From NCBI GenBank assembly GCA_017303675.1, contig JAFLBX010000002.1:1364411-1428410 (forward strand): a stretch of 64,000 nucleotides of DNA, written 5' to 3'. Under the pieces are notes generated by a model. It had not been told where the DNA came from. It saw only the letters and a program-made list of their open reading frames with translations, and did no database searches. Of the stretch, positions 51,284 to 60,679 are shown piece by piece. Made by a program: the position numbers and the translations under genes. Each line of letters begins with the position of its first letter. Position 1 is the stretch's first letter. This DNA is from Ignavibacteria bacterium. GTDB taxonomy: Bacteria; Bacteroidota; Ignavibacteria; Tepidaquicellales; OLB5.

Positions 51284-52795
51284 TTATTCAATTGTATAGT
51301 TTTTATACAGAACTCTGACTGTTCCTTTAACATTGATCTTCAGCTCTGCTTTAACCATGGTACCTTTAGGCGGAAGCTTGGCGCTGTTCCATACAATACT
51401 GATGTGGTAAGATTTCAGCACCTGGTCAAGGATGTTCGCATAAATTTGCTTCAGGTCCGCTGCATTATCTGCCTGGTAAAAAAATCCGCCTGTGTTTTGG
51501 GCTATTGATATCATATCGGCCTTTCTTCTTTTCAGCTCAGATTCATCCGGTACATAATCACCAACATCATCAAATAAACCGACTGTGAAAACCTTGGTAT
51601 TATAAGCTGCGCTTTTTCTGTAAATAGAATCAAGTGTTATCTTGCCCGATGAATTTTCCATACCGTCCGTAAAGGCAACAACCGTTTTCATTACTGTTGG
51701 ATTGCTGTAATATGTTGTATCCTTAAGTGCAGTATAAATGGATGAATACAATGCTGTGCCGCCCATCGGGAAGGAATTGTTTTCAAGTGCGCTCAAAAGA
51801 ACACTTTTTGACCTGGTGAACCTTATTGGCTGCAAGACCTTGCCTCCGAACTTAATAATTTTACAGAACATATTTCCGCCAAGCAGATTTATGAACAGTG
51901 CAACGCTCTTTTCCATGGCGGCAACCTTATCACTTTTTTTTACAAATGGATTTTGTGTATCATCGCCATACATGCTGCCGCTGTAATCCATTGTCAGCGT
52001 AAATGCAATTTTTTTCTTGTCATTTATCGGTATCAGCCTGGGCTGTCCTTCCGTTGAGTCAATAATTCCGTTATTATCCCATCTTAGTGTGGCTGAAAGA
52101 TCTTCGGTTTTAATTGAATCAATGGGCTTGCCTGCTGAATCACGGATCGAAAGATCCGCAGTTATTTCTTCCCTGGATTTGACTGTAAATATCGTATTCA
52201 CCCTGTCGTTCTTAAGTGTTGGTTCAGCGTAAAACCTTCGGTGCGGAAATTTATCGATAGCATAATTTCCCCTGTTTTTTGCCGGGTTTGAATACGAAAA
52301 CTCAACTCGCCTGTTTTTAGCTCTTGAATCTTCTGAAGTATTTTCACTTACCGGTTCACTTTCACCTTTTCCGCTGACGATCAGATTCTCACCTGAAACA
52401 CCTGTACTTTGCAGGTAATCTTTCACTGAGTTTGCCCGCATAAGCGAAAGCTCATCATTGAAGTTCTCACTTCCCAGATCATCTGTATATCCGGTTATAT
52501 AGAGTATATACCCAGGGTTACTTTTCATTTCTTCAGAAATTTTGTCAAGTAATTCCAGCGCAGCAGGCCTCAGCTCTGATTTCCCGTAATCAAAATAGAT
52601 CACATTGCTGTTATTAACAGAATCCAGCAATACTTTAAATCCGTTTTGATCGCTGTATGCAGTTGAAATAAGCGTCAAAACCGAAATAATAAGCACTGCT
52701 ATGAACAAAATATAAAGATAGCCGTAACCACTTCTTTCTTTTATAAATTTTTCGTGTAATGGTACAGCGCTTTTTTTAATCTGTAAATTTTTCAT
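51284..52795 (-). CDS. OmpA-like plus von Willebrand A domain membrane protein
   Basis: This 503-residue protein has one N-terminal membrane helix (YLYILFIAVLIISVLTLIS, ~28-46). An OmpA-type peptidoglycan-binding domain follows at ~60-170 (FDYGKSELRPAALELLDKI, TGYTDDLGSENFN, AKNRRVEFSY). A beta domain precedes a VWA domain at ~260-450 with a MIDAS DYSGS motif (FTLTMDYSGSMYG) and VVAFTDGMEN. It likely anchors to the cell wall and binds metal-dependent ligands. It is monocistronic and convergent with the two-component operon. The OmpA domain resembles the tail of the TcB-TcC fusion at 12137. Confidence 0.88.
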   Translation of the reverse strand: MKNLQIKKSAVPLHEKFIKERSGYGYLYILFIAVLIISVLTLISTAYSDQNGFKVLLDSVNNSNVIYFDYGKSELRPAALELLDKISEEMKSNPGYILYITGYTDDLGSENFNDELSLMRANSVKDYLQSTGVSGENLIVSGKGESEPVSENTSEDSRAKNRRVEFSYSNPAKNRGNYAIDKFPHRRFYAEPTLKNDRVNTIFTVKSREEITADLSIRDSAGKPIDSIKTEDLSATLRWDNNGIIDSTEGQPRLIPINDKKKIAFTLTMDYSGSMYGDDTQNPFVKKSDKVAAMEKSVALFINLLGGNMFCKIIKFGGKVLQPIRFTRSKSVLLSALENNSFPMGGTALYSSIYTALKDTTYYSNPTVMKTVVAFTDGMENSSGKITLDSIYRKSAAYNTKVFTVGLFDDVGDYVPDESELKRRKADMISIAQNTGGFFYQADNAADLKQIYANILDQVLKSYHISIVWNSAKLPPKGTMVKAELKINVKGTVRVLYKNYTIE

Positions 52796-52969
52796 AATAA
52801 ATTTCCTCCTCTAATTTTCACAGCAATCTACAATTAACATCTTTCAATTTCCTATCATTGCATGATAATAATTCCGGTTTTTCTAACTGTTTAAACTAAC
52901 CAATGTTACTAATTATATTTATTCAAATAAGTTATTTGTAGTTTGGGTTAATATTTGTAATTTGCATCA

Positions 52970-53839
52970 ATGCAGGATATAAGAAGTAAATTTAAAAGAC
53001 AGCTTGAGATAGCAGGCTTGATCTTATCCCAGAATTTTTCGGGAATAATCAGGTCAACAGAGCTGGCAGATATTTTTGAAGTTGAAGAGCTTACCATTAT
53101 GCGTGACCTTCAGCAGCTTCGTGCAATTGGAATTGATATTCATTCAACAAAAAAACACGGGGTGTGCATAAATAAAAAAATTAGCAGCGTTAAGCTGCTA
53201 GAGCTCATCAGGCAGTATGCATCACTGGCTATGAATTCATCTGCCGCAGAACGCTCCACAAAGCTGCTTGTCAACAGGCTGGGTGAAAAATCATTGGCTA
53301 ACATAGTAGTGCTTCAAATGTGCGCTGAAAAAAACCATGCTGCAGCAATTGATTATGAAAAAGATAACGGTATGCTTGATTTCGGCAGGGAGATAAATCC
53401 TGTACTGGTATTTCAGAATGAAGGATACTGGCGCGTACTAGCTTTCACAAACGGATGTTTTAAACAGTTCCATCTGAATAAAATACTTGAAGCCAGGCAA
53501 ACAGATAAGGAATTTCCTAAAGTAGATCCCGAAGTGTTGAATGATGTTTTCCGCTTTTCCTGGAAAAGCTGGGTTGGCACTGATAAGATTGATATCAAAC
53601 TTCAATTTTCAACTGTATGGAAAGAACGTATTCTTCCTAAACAATTAATGACAAATGAAACATTCACTGAATCGGAAGAAGGAAATTTCATTTATGAAAC
53701 GACTGTAAACTCTCTGGATGAACTGGCATCATGGATAGTAAGCCGCGGTAAAGGTGTTAAAGTTATTGAACCCGATGAGCTAAGAACCAGGGTAATATCC
53801 CTGGCAAAAGACTCACTTGGCAACTACGAAAATGACTGA
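52970..53839 (+). CDS. WYL-domain transcriptional regulator
   Basis: This 289-residue protein has an N-terminal winged HTH (~15-60: GIIRSTELADIFEVEELTIMRDLQQL in part) and a WYL-type ligand-binding domain (~125-200). The WYL signature is degenerate: EGYWRVLAFTNGCFKQFHLNKIL keeps the strand pattern with YWR and FHLNKI. A C-terminal WCX domain ends in ELRTRVISLAK. Such regulators bind nucleic acids or nucleotides and often control DNA-damage or defence genes. It is divergent from the OmpA-VWA gene and followed by glutamate dehydrogenase after 187 bases. Confidence 0.85.
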   Translation: MQDIRSKFKRQLEIAGLILSQNFSGIIRSTELADIFEVEELTIMRDLQQLRAIGIDIHSTKKHGVCINKKISSVKLLELIRQYASLAMNSSAAERSTKLLVNRLGEKSLANIVVLQMCAEKNHAAAIDYEKDNGMLDFGREINPVLVFQNEGYWRVLAFTNGCFKQFHLNKILEARQTDKEFPKVDPEVLNDVFRFSWKSWVGTDKIDIKLQFSTVWKERILPKQLMTNETFTESEEGNFIYETTVNSLDELASWIVSRGKGVKVIEPDELRTRVISLAKDSLGNYEND

Positions 53840-54026
53840 TTTTTCACCCTTGTTTTCACTTTAAGCAGAAATAAATAAAATTGAATATGTATGATTTATA
53901 TCAATTTTTTTTAATTAAAAAAGTATGATATTTGTATAGAGTCAAAAAGTTTAACCCATAATAAACATATATTTAGATTTTAACAATTAATAGGATATCT
54001 AAAAATAAAGATACAGAGGTCATAAA

Positions 54027-55313
54027 ATGAGCGACAAAAATTTTAACGCCTACCAGATGGCACAGGCACAGTTTGATAAAGTAGCGGATATTTTAACACT
54101 GGATGAATCAGCAAGACAGCTATTAAGGGAACCTTTACGCGAATATCACTTCTCAATTCCTGTTAAAATGGATGACGGCACAACAAAAATATTCAAAGGT
54201 TTCAGAGTTCAGCATAACGATGCATTCGGTCCTTCAAAAGGCGGAATAAGATTTCACCCGATGGAAACAATTGATACGGTTCGCGCACTCGCAATGTGGA
54301 TGACCTGGAAATGCGCAGTTGTCGGTATTCCTTTAGGCGGCGGAAAAGGCGGAGTTATTTGTGATCCGCATAATTTAAGTATGCGCGAGCAGGAGCAGAT
54401 CTGCCGCGGATGGGTCAGACAGCTTGCAAAAAATGTAGGACCTATAAATGATGTACCTGCACCTGATGTAATGACAAATGCCCAGCATATGTTATGGATG
54501 CTCGATGAATTCGAAGTTATACACGGCGGAAAGCACCCGGGCTTTATTACAGGCAAGCCTGTTGGTATGGGCGGCTCCCTTGGCAGAACTGAAGCTACAG
54601 GGTACGGTGTTATTTATACACTGCGCGAAGCTTGTAAGAAAAAAGGAATAAAGATAGAAGAAACAACAGCCGCATTCCAGGGCTTTGGAAACGTTTCGCA
54701 ATACGCGCTTCAGCTCTATATACAGCTTGGCGGAAAAGCAATTTGCGTATCATGCTGGGACCAAAAAGACCAGACTTCCTATACATTTAAAAGAGAGTCC
54801 GGTATAAGCTTTGATGAACTGATGAAGATAACCGATAAATTCGGCGGTATTGATAAAACAGAAGCGAAAAAATTAGGCTATGAAATTCTGCCGGGTGATG
54901 TCTGGATCGAGCAGAAAGTTGATATACTTATTCCCGCTGCCCTTGAAAACCAGGTACGCGGAGATAATGCAGTAAAGATCGCTGATACGGTAAAAATTGT
55001 TGCTGAAGGCGCAAACGGACCTACTACCCCTGAAGCCGACAAAATATTTCAGAAAAAAGACATTTTCGTGATTCCGGATTTTCTTGCAAATGCAGGCGGT
55101 GTTACATGCAGTTACTTTGAACAGGTTCAGTCTAACATGAACTATTTCTGGACAAAAGAAGAAGTACTTACAAAACTGGATAATATCATGTCAGCAGCTT
55201 TTGACGCTGTATACGATACAGCAGTTAAAAATAAACTTTACATGCGAGATGCGGCTTATGTAATTTCAATTTCTAAAGTTGCCCATGCATGCAAAGATAG
55301 AGGCTGGCTGTAA
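54027..55313 (+). CDS. Glutamate dehydrogenase (Glu/Leu/Phe/Val family)
   Basis: This 428-residue protein is full length. The N-terminal dimerisation domain has GFRVQHNDAFGPSKGGIRFHP, the catalytic Lys lies in GIPLGGGKGGVICDP near residue 110, and the GxGNVxxY-type Rossmann motif is FQGFGNVSQYALQLY near 217. NILIPAA-type residues (VDILIPAALENQVRGDNA) and a C-terminal helix (YFWTKEEVLTKLDNIM) follow. It interconverts glutamate and 2-oxoglutarate with NAD(P). AGAGGT precedes the ATG by 7 bases, and the gene ends in a clear terminator, so it is monocistronic. Coenzyme choice cannot be read safely. Confidence 0.93.
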   Translation: MSDKNFNAYQMAQAQFDKVADILTLDESARQLLREPLREYHFSIPVKMDDGTTKIFKGFRVQHNDAFGPSKGGIRFHPMETIDTVRALAMWMTWKCAVVGIPLGGGKGGVICDPHNLSMREQEQICRGWVRQLAKNVGPINDVPAPDVMTNAQHMLWMLDEFEVIHGGKHPGFITGKPVGMGGSLGRTEATGYGVIYTLREACKKKGIKIEETTAAFQGFGNVSQYALQLYIQLGGKAICVSCWDQKDQTSYTFKRESGISFDELMKITDKFGGIDKTEAKKLGYEILPGDVWIEQKVDILIPAALENQVRGDNAVKIADTVKIVAEGANGPTTPEADKIFQKKDIFVIPDFLANAGGVTCSYFEQVQSNMNYFWTKEEVLTKLDNIMSAAFDAVYDTAVKNKLYMRDAAYVISISKVAHACKDRGWL

Positions 55314-55338
55314 AATAAAATTAAACACTGTATTTACA

Positions 55339-55370
55339 ATAGCCGGGGCTTAAACCCGGCTATATTTTTT
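55339..55370 (+). terminator. Intrinsic terminator after glutamate dehydrogenase
   Basis: A 9-bp stem, ATAGCCGGG pairing with CCCGGCTAT, has a 7-base GCTTAAA loop and is followed by ATTTTTTT. It lies 26 bases after the stop codon. The loop GCTTAAA is like that of the terminator at 51245. Confidence 0.88.
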
Positions 55371-55434
55371 TATATGATTTTCAATTAAATTTCATGAAAG
55401 TTTTTTTCTTCAAACTGGTTTATATACTTAAATA

Positions 55435-58400
55435 ATGAGCGAAAAAACACAGCCTATAGAGCATCTTGTAAGGGAGCTTGAAGAAAGAGCCAAAGAGCTT
55501 AACTGTCTTTATAGAATTGAAGACACCCTCAATCATTCGGATATTTCTCTTGATGAAGCATTCAATCTTGTGGTTGATGCAATCCCCCCCGGGTGGCAGT
55601 ACCCGGATATTACCCGTGTAAAGCTTGAATATAAAGGGAATACATATACAACCGAACATTTTTCCGAAAGTATCTGGTTTCAGCGGGCTGATATAAAAGT
55701 AAATGATGAGGTCGTAGGCCATATTTCAGTTTATTATGTAAAACCTGTCAGAGATTACGATGAAGGTCCGTTCTTAAAGGAAGAACGTAAATTACTTAAT
55801 ACAATAGCTGAAAGGCTGAGCCACTTTATACTTCATAAGGATACTTTTGCATTTATTTCTGAACTGCAGGAAATAAGGGATGTTACTTCAGGTAATTTAA
55901 AGCATAAGTGGCAGGTAGTGCTTGATATGCTCTACAAGACCGATAAACCTCTTTTTAACACAATAATCCGCAAACTTCTGCATAACTTATGCTGGCAGGA
56001 AAACAAAGAAGCACAGAAGCTATTAAAGGAAGCAGGTATTGAACAAAAATCGCTGGTTGATGAAGATGGCGATACAATGTACGAAGATAACAAACCGCTG
56101 AAAAAGAAATCTCTTGATAATGCTGTTTTTGTTCAGTCTGTTATTAAACTTGCCGATGAAAATTTAAGGGATGATGAAATCCTTGCAAAACTGCAAAAAT
56201 GGATATACGAAGATAAATGCAGCGGACTGGTTAAAGCGGTTGAGACAATGGAAACTTCACTCAATGAAATTTCAGAAGCACTGAGGAAATATTATCCGCT
56301 GCTTTCAAACGGCGAGCTATCCCCTTCAATTGAAAAAGGATTAAAAGTATCACTTATCCGCAGATTCTTTACAGACCAGACCGAATTTATTTCAATAGCA
56401 AAAGAATTTGTTGATATAAATGATTTTTATGACCTGACCGACAGGATAATTCTTCCTTCCAAAAGTTACGGTAAACTTGGAGGTAAATCAGCGGGTATGT
56501 TCCTCGCTTCAAAGATCATTGCTAAAAAGGCCAGGACATCAGATAAATTCAAAAATATCAAAATACCTAAAACCTGGTTCATTCCGTCTGATGGTATCAT
56601 GCACTTCCTGCATTACAATGAGCTGGAGGAAGTAATCGAGCAGAAATACAAAGATATTGAAGAGATCAGAAGAGAATATCCTCACATAGTACAGATCTTC
56701 AAGAACTCTGATTTTACTTCAGAGTTCATAAACGGAGTATCGGTAGCGCTTGATGATTTTGGTGAATGTCCGCTGGTTGTAAGAAGCTCAAGCCTGCTGG
56801 AAGACCAGTTTGGCGCAGCCTTTTCAGGTAAATATAAAAGTCTGTTTATTGCCAACCAGGGAACAAAAAGCGAGCGGTTATCAGCTTTACTTGACGCTAT
56901 TTCAGAAGTATATGCCTCAACATTCGGTCCGGACCCTATAGAATACCGCGCAGAAAGAAACCTGCTTGATTTCCATGAGGAAATGGGTATTATGATACAG
57001 GAAGTGGTCGGAACAAAGATCGGCAGGTATTTTATGCCTGCTTATGCAGGCGTTGCCTTCAGCAACAATGAGTTCCGCTGGTCACCTAGAATTAAACGCG
57101 AAGATGGCTTAATAAGGCTTGTTCCTGGTCTCGGTACCCGCGCTGTTGACCGCCTTGGAGACGACTACCCTATCCTGCTTGCACCCGGTCAGCCTAACTT
57201 AAGGGTAAATGTTTCATTCCTTGAAAAGCGTAAATACACCCCTCAGCATATTGATGTTATCGATCTAAACACCAATGAGTTTGAAACACATAAGATAAGG
57301 AATATTATAGCTGAAACCGGCGCTGAATATCCGGGCATCAGGAATATGATATCAATTGTAAAAGATAACCATATTACACAGCCTATTGGACTGAATACTG
57401 ATTATGAAAATGATGATATAATTTTAACGTTCGAAGGATTAATAAATAACAGTACATTTGTTTCGCAGATAAAATTCCTGCTGGATACATTGCAGGAAGG
57501 CATGCGCTGCCCTGTTGATATTGAGTTCGCCTCTAACGGCACCGATTTTTATATTCTGCAGTGCCGCTCACAAACTAAATCAAAAGAAATTCAGCCTGAT
57601 CCTATTCCGAGGGATATTCCGCGGAAAAAAATAGTCTTCACAGCCAACAAATATGTTTCAAACGGTAAGGTGCCTGAGATTTCTCATATTGTATATGTTG
57701 ACCCGGTAAATTATAATAATATAGGCTCCAAGGAAGAGCTTGTTGAAATTGGCAGGGCTGTAAGCAAGTTGAATAAAATTCTGCCTAAACGCAGATTTAT
57801 ATTAATGGGACCCGGCAGATGGGGCAGCAGGGGCGATATAAAGCTTGGTGTAAATGTTACTTATTCAGATATAAACAATACTTCTATGCTTATAGAAATT
57901 GCCAAACAGGTCGGTAACTATACGCCTGATCTGTCTTTCGGCACGCATTTTTTCCAGGACCTGGTGGAAGCTTCGATAAGATATCTGCCGCTTTATCCTG
58001 ATTCAGAAGATGTTATTTTTAATGAACCATTTTTCAGGAAATCAGAAAATATGCTGGAGCATCTTGTACCTGAATACAAACACCTGGAAGAAACGGTCAA
58101 AGTAATTGATGTAACCCACGCAGCTGAAGGACAGATATTAAGAGTGCTGATAAATGCAGAGCTCGAAGAAGCTGTTGCATTCCTTGATGAGCCTAAAGCG
58201 TCAAAGGTTAAAACTCTTGATACCAGCGAATATGTTGAGTGGCAGCCAAGCAACTACTGGCAGTGGCGTTATAAAATGGCGGAAAGAATGGCGGAGCTTA
58301 TCCCTGCTGAAAAATTCGGTGTTAAAGGTTTTTATATTTTCGGTAGCTCCAAAAATGCTAATGCGGGTCCGGCAAGTGATATCGATCTTTTGATCCATAT

Positions 58401-58614
58401 CGATGATGATGCCGATACCGAAAAAATGAACCTCTGGTTTGAAGGCTGGAGCGAATGCTTAAGTGAGCTTAATTATCTTAAAACCGGCTATACTTCTGAA
58501 GGACTGCTGGATATTCATTATGTAACAGATGAAGATATAGAAAAACGAACAAGCTTTGCAAGTAAAATTGGCGCAATTACAGATCCCGCCAAGCAGCTTA
58601 AAATTGGTAAGTAG
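55435..58614 (+). CDS. PEP/pyruvate-binding protein with C-terminal nucleotidyltransferase domain
   Basis: This 1059-residue protein has an N-terminal GAF-like region (~10-140: LNCLYRIEDTLNHSDISLDEA) and a helical middle. A PPDK-type ATP-grasp domain (~345-560) has KSYGKLGGKSAGMFLA and CPLVVRSSSLLEDQFGAAFS. The shared GPGRWGSRGDIKLGV and GTHFFQDL motifs follow at ~790-850. The C-terminal ~110 residues look like a nucleotidyltransferase: FYIFGSSKN followed by ASDIDLLIHIDDD, a GS...DxD pattern. It is a paralogue of 42494-45445 but with a different N- and C-terminus. It may transfer a nucleotide or phosphate to an unknown acceptor; there is no standard dikinase C-terminal domain. It is alone in its unit. 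Confidence 0.85.
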   Translation: MSEKTQPIEHLVRELEERAKELNCLYRIEDTLNHSDISLDEAFNLVVDAIPPGWQYPDITRVKLEYKGNTYTTEHFSESIWFQRADIKVNDEVVGHISVYYVKPVRDYDEGPFLKEERKLLNTIAERLSHFILHKDTFAFISELQEIRDVTSGNLKHKWQVVLDMLYKTDKPLFNTIIRKLLHNLCWQENKEAQKLLKEAGIEQKSLVDEDGDTMYEDNKPLKKKSLDNAVFVQSVIKLADENLRDDEILAKLQKWIYEDKCSGLVKAVETMETSLNEISEALRKYYPLLSNGELSPSIEKGLKVSLIRRFFTDQTEFISIAKEFVDINDFYDLTDRIILPSKSYGKLGGKSAGMFLASKIIAKKARTSDKFKNIKIPKTWFIPSDGIMHFLHYNELEEVIEQKYKDIEEIRREYPHIVQIFKNSDFTSEFINGVSVALDDFGECPLVVRSSSLLEDQFGAAFSGKYKSLFIANQGTKSERLSALLDAISEVYASTFGPDPIEYRAERNLLDFHEEMGIMIQEVVGTKIGRYFMPAYAGVAFSNNEFRWSPRIKREDGLIRLVPGLGTRAVDRLGDDYPILLAPGQPNLRVNVSFLEKRKYTPQHIDVIDLNTNEFETHKIRNIIAETGAEYPGIRNMISIVKDNHITQPIGLNTDYENDDIILTFEGLINNSTFVSQIKFLLDTLQEGMRCPVDIEFASNGTDFYILQCRSQTKSKEIQPDPIPRDIPRKKIVFTANKYVSNGKVPEISHIVYVDPVNYNNIGSKEELVEIGRAVSKLNKILPKRRFILMGPGRWGSRGDIKLGVNVTYSDINNTSMLIEIAKQVGNYTPDLSFGTHFFQDLVEASIRYLPLYPDSEDVIFNEPFFRKSENMLEHLVPEYKHLEETVKVIDVTHAAEGQILRVLINAELEEAVAFLDEPKASKVKTLDTSEYVEWQPSNYWQWRYKMAERMAELIPAEKFGVKGFYIFGSSKNANAGPASDIDLLIHIDDDADTEKMNLWFEGWSECLSELNYLKTGYTSEGLLDIHYVTDEDIEKRTSFASKIGAITDPAKQLKIGK

Positions 58615-58627
58615 AATAATTTTAATT

Positions 58628-58761
58628 CCCCTCTTGAGAGGGGTGTCATTACCGAAGGTAATGACGGGGTGTGTTAATTCACTCATTCCCAAACTCCGGT
58701 TTGGGAATGAGGCTGCCAAGCATGCTTTTAATATCTTTGTCATTCCTGCGAAAGCAGGAAT
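58628..58761. repeat. Cluster of four short inverted repeats (REP-like)
   Basis: Four hairpins lie within 134 bases after the stop of 55435-58614. They are CCCCTCTTGAGAGGGG at 58628, GTCATTACC-GAA-GGTAATGAC at 58645, TCATTCCCAAAC-TCCG-GTTTGGGAATGA at 58683 (a 28-base site, arms of 12) and ATTCCTGC-GAAA-GCAGGAAT at 58742. They have no coding content. Phrases such as GTCATTCCTGCGAAAGCAGGAATC are widespread intergenic repeats in bacteria, so this is likely a set of dispersed palindromic repeats that may also stop transcription. Confidence 0.75.
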
Positions 58762-58827
58762 CTTTATAGATTTATCATTTCCCTTGATTGAAATTTAAGG
58801 GATTATTTTGTTTAAGAATAAAATAAC

Positions 58828-59667
58828 TCAAATTAAAATTCTTACAGCCTTTTCAGGTTCATCGGTATCAAATTTAATCACAGCAAGCTCACCGCCGGAA
58901 TGAGCGGCATTAAAACAAAAGGTATCCCCTATCTTATCGCACCACTTCCCTGTAATTTCTGTTGATTCATGTAAATGTCCGTGCAAAGTAATTAGCGGCT
59001 GGTATTTTTCTATGAACTTCCTGATCGCAATACTGCCGATACTTCTGATTTCATTATTCCCATTAATATCTTTTCCGGCAATCTTATCCAGGTTGGTTTC
59101 ACATGGCGGCGCGTGAAACAGCATTATAGTTTTCCTGAAATCAGGTATCTGCAATGCCATTTCATTCAGGTCTTCTTTAATTGTGGAATACTTCGTGATA
59201 TTCGGGGCAACTTCAACTGTACGGAAACCCTCCTCAGGTGAAACGCAGCCGCGGGGCAGGTAGCGTGAAATATCATATTTTTCCCAATCCTTAAGTAAAA
59301 ATGGAGTTGGCGGAACGAAAGGATAACCTGCAGCAGTGTAGCCGTTAAAATTTACAACTAAATTATTTATAAGATTCACTAGTCCATTTGATTCAAGTAT
59401 TCTGAAAAGATCCACCGAAGCTGCCACATCATCATTACCGTTTATCAAAAATACCCTTGGGTATTTTTTTTCAAGTTCGTTCTTCAGACCGTTAAACAGC
59501 GGGTATAATGTATCCCTTATAAAATCACCCGGCTCATCAACATAATAATTCGGCAGCACATCGCCGGCAATAAAAACTGCTTCCGGCAGATATTCTTTTA
59601 TATAACCGCAAAGCTTTTTGAATTTCACATCATTGCCGTGCAGGTCGCTTACACAAATTGCCTTCAT
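58828..59667 (-). CDS. Calcineurin-like metallophosphoesterase
   Basis: This 279-residue protein has the metal-ligand motifs in order: DLHGND near residue 9, GDVLPNYY near 36, GNDD near 98 (LINGNDDVAAS), HAPPCETN near 188 and HGHLHEST near 235. It is soluble and should hydrolyse a phosphoester in the cytoplasm; the substrate is unknown. The GHxH and GNDD motifs are complete, so it is probably active. It lies alone on the minus strand and is followed by the alcohol dehydrogenase gene 67 bases upstream on the same strand. Confidence 0.88.
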   Translation of the reverse strand: MKAICVSDLHGNDVKFKKLCGYIKEYLPEAVFIAGDVLPNYYVDEPGDFIRDTLYPLFNGLKNELEKKYPRVFLINGNDDVAASVDLFRILESNGLVNLINNLVVNFNGYTAAGYPFVPPTPFLLKDWEKYDISRYLPRGCVSPEEGFRTVEVAPNITKYSTIKEDLNEMALQIPDFRKTIMLFHAPPCETNLDKIAGKDINGNNEIRSIGSIAIRKFIEKYQPLITLHGHLHESTEITGKWCDKIGDTFCFNAAHSGGELAVIKFDTDEPEKAVRILI

Positions 59668-59734
59668 ACTGCAAATTTAACGTGATAATTCTAAATGTAA
59701 TATGATAAATAATTTACGATCTGGTAAGAAAGCT

Positions 59735-60664
59735 TCAAACAATTATCACCACGTTCCCCTTTTTATGACCCTTATCCACATACCTGTGTGCTTCTGCTAT
59801 CTGGTCTAATCTATATGTTCTGTCTATAACAGTTTTTAATTTTCCTGCCTCACAAAGTTGTTTAAGAAATTCAAGATCTTCAGCTTTTAATTTAATATTA
59901 CCAGATATGGCAAGTGAGCTCAGGTATTTTCCTGTTTTATTTAATGCTTTTTTTCTGTTTGAATATTTTATTTTCCCAACCGCATCAAAAATTACATCAT
60001 ATTTTTCGGGTCGTTGGGTAAAATCTTCCTTAGTATAATCAATAACTGATACGGCTCCAATAGATTTAACCATCTCAATATTACCTGTACTGCAAAAACC
60101 GGTCACTTCAGCGCCAAAATACCGGGCTATCTGGACCGCATAAGTACCTACACTTCCGGAAGCTCCGTATATCAATACTTTCTGCCCCTTTTGAATGTTG
60201 GCTTTCCTTAAGTTTATAAGCGCTGTTAAACCTGCATTCGATACCGGCGCCGCTTCTTCGTGTGACATATTTACAGGTTTTAATGCTACAGCAGCATTTT
60301 CTGCTATGCTGCAGTATTCAGCATAAGTCCCGAACCTGAATTCAGTAGTTGCAAATACTTCATCACCTGGTTTGAACCTTGTAACTTTGGAACCAACTGA
60401 TTCAATTACACCCGAAAACTCCATACCAAGAATTTTTTTTCTGGGGCCCCTAAAGCCGACAATAAACCGCATCAAAGGCTTAAACAAAAGATCTTTAAAT
60501 TTCCCGAGACCCGGTTCAAACCGCCTGATCTTTGTATCTCCTATATGTGCTGTTGTAGCGATAATTTTTACAAGTAATTCATTATCCTTAGGAACAGGTT
60601 TATCCACCTCAATTAATTTCAAAACCTCTGGTGGCCCGTATTTTGTGCAGATCACAGCTTTCAT
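59735..60664 (-). CDS. Medium-chain (quinone-reductase-type) oxidoreductase
   Basis: This 309-residue MDR protein has the N-terminal GroES-like domain (GPPEVLKLIEVDKPVPKDNE in part, then GMEFSGVIESVG and FKPGDEVFATTEF). The Rossmann domain has IYGASGSVGTYAVQIARYFG near 165, the quinone-oxidoreductase/NAD(P)-binding pattern. No structural zinc Cys cluster is present. It probably reduces quinones, enones or related carbonyls with NAD(P)H. It lies 15 bases after the DUF4395 gene stop, so the two may be co-transcribed; the link is not functionally clear. Confidence 0.87.
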   Translation of the reverse strand: MKAVICTKYGPPEVLKLIEVDKPVPKDNELLVKIIATTAHIGDTKIRRFEPGLGKFKDLLFKPLMRFIVGFRGPRKKILGMEFSGVIESVGSKVTRFKPGDEVFATTEFRFGTYAEYCSIAENAAVALKPVNMSHEEAAPVSNAGLTALINLRKANIQKGQKVLIYGASGSVGTYAVQIARYFGAEVTGFCSTGNIEMVKSIGAVSVIDYTKEDFTQRPEKYDVIFDAVGKIKYSNRKKALNKTGKYLSSLAISGNIKLKAEDLEFLKQLCEAGKLKTVIDRTYRLDQIAEAHRYVDKGHKKGNVVIIV

Positions 60665-60679
60665 TTTTTTATACCAGCT

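Noticed and set aside
55420..55722. Minus-strand frame overlapping the start of the second PEP-binding gene
   Set aside because: It is an antisense shadow with no start signal and no family pattern.
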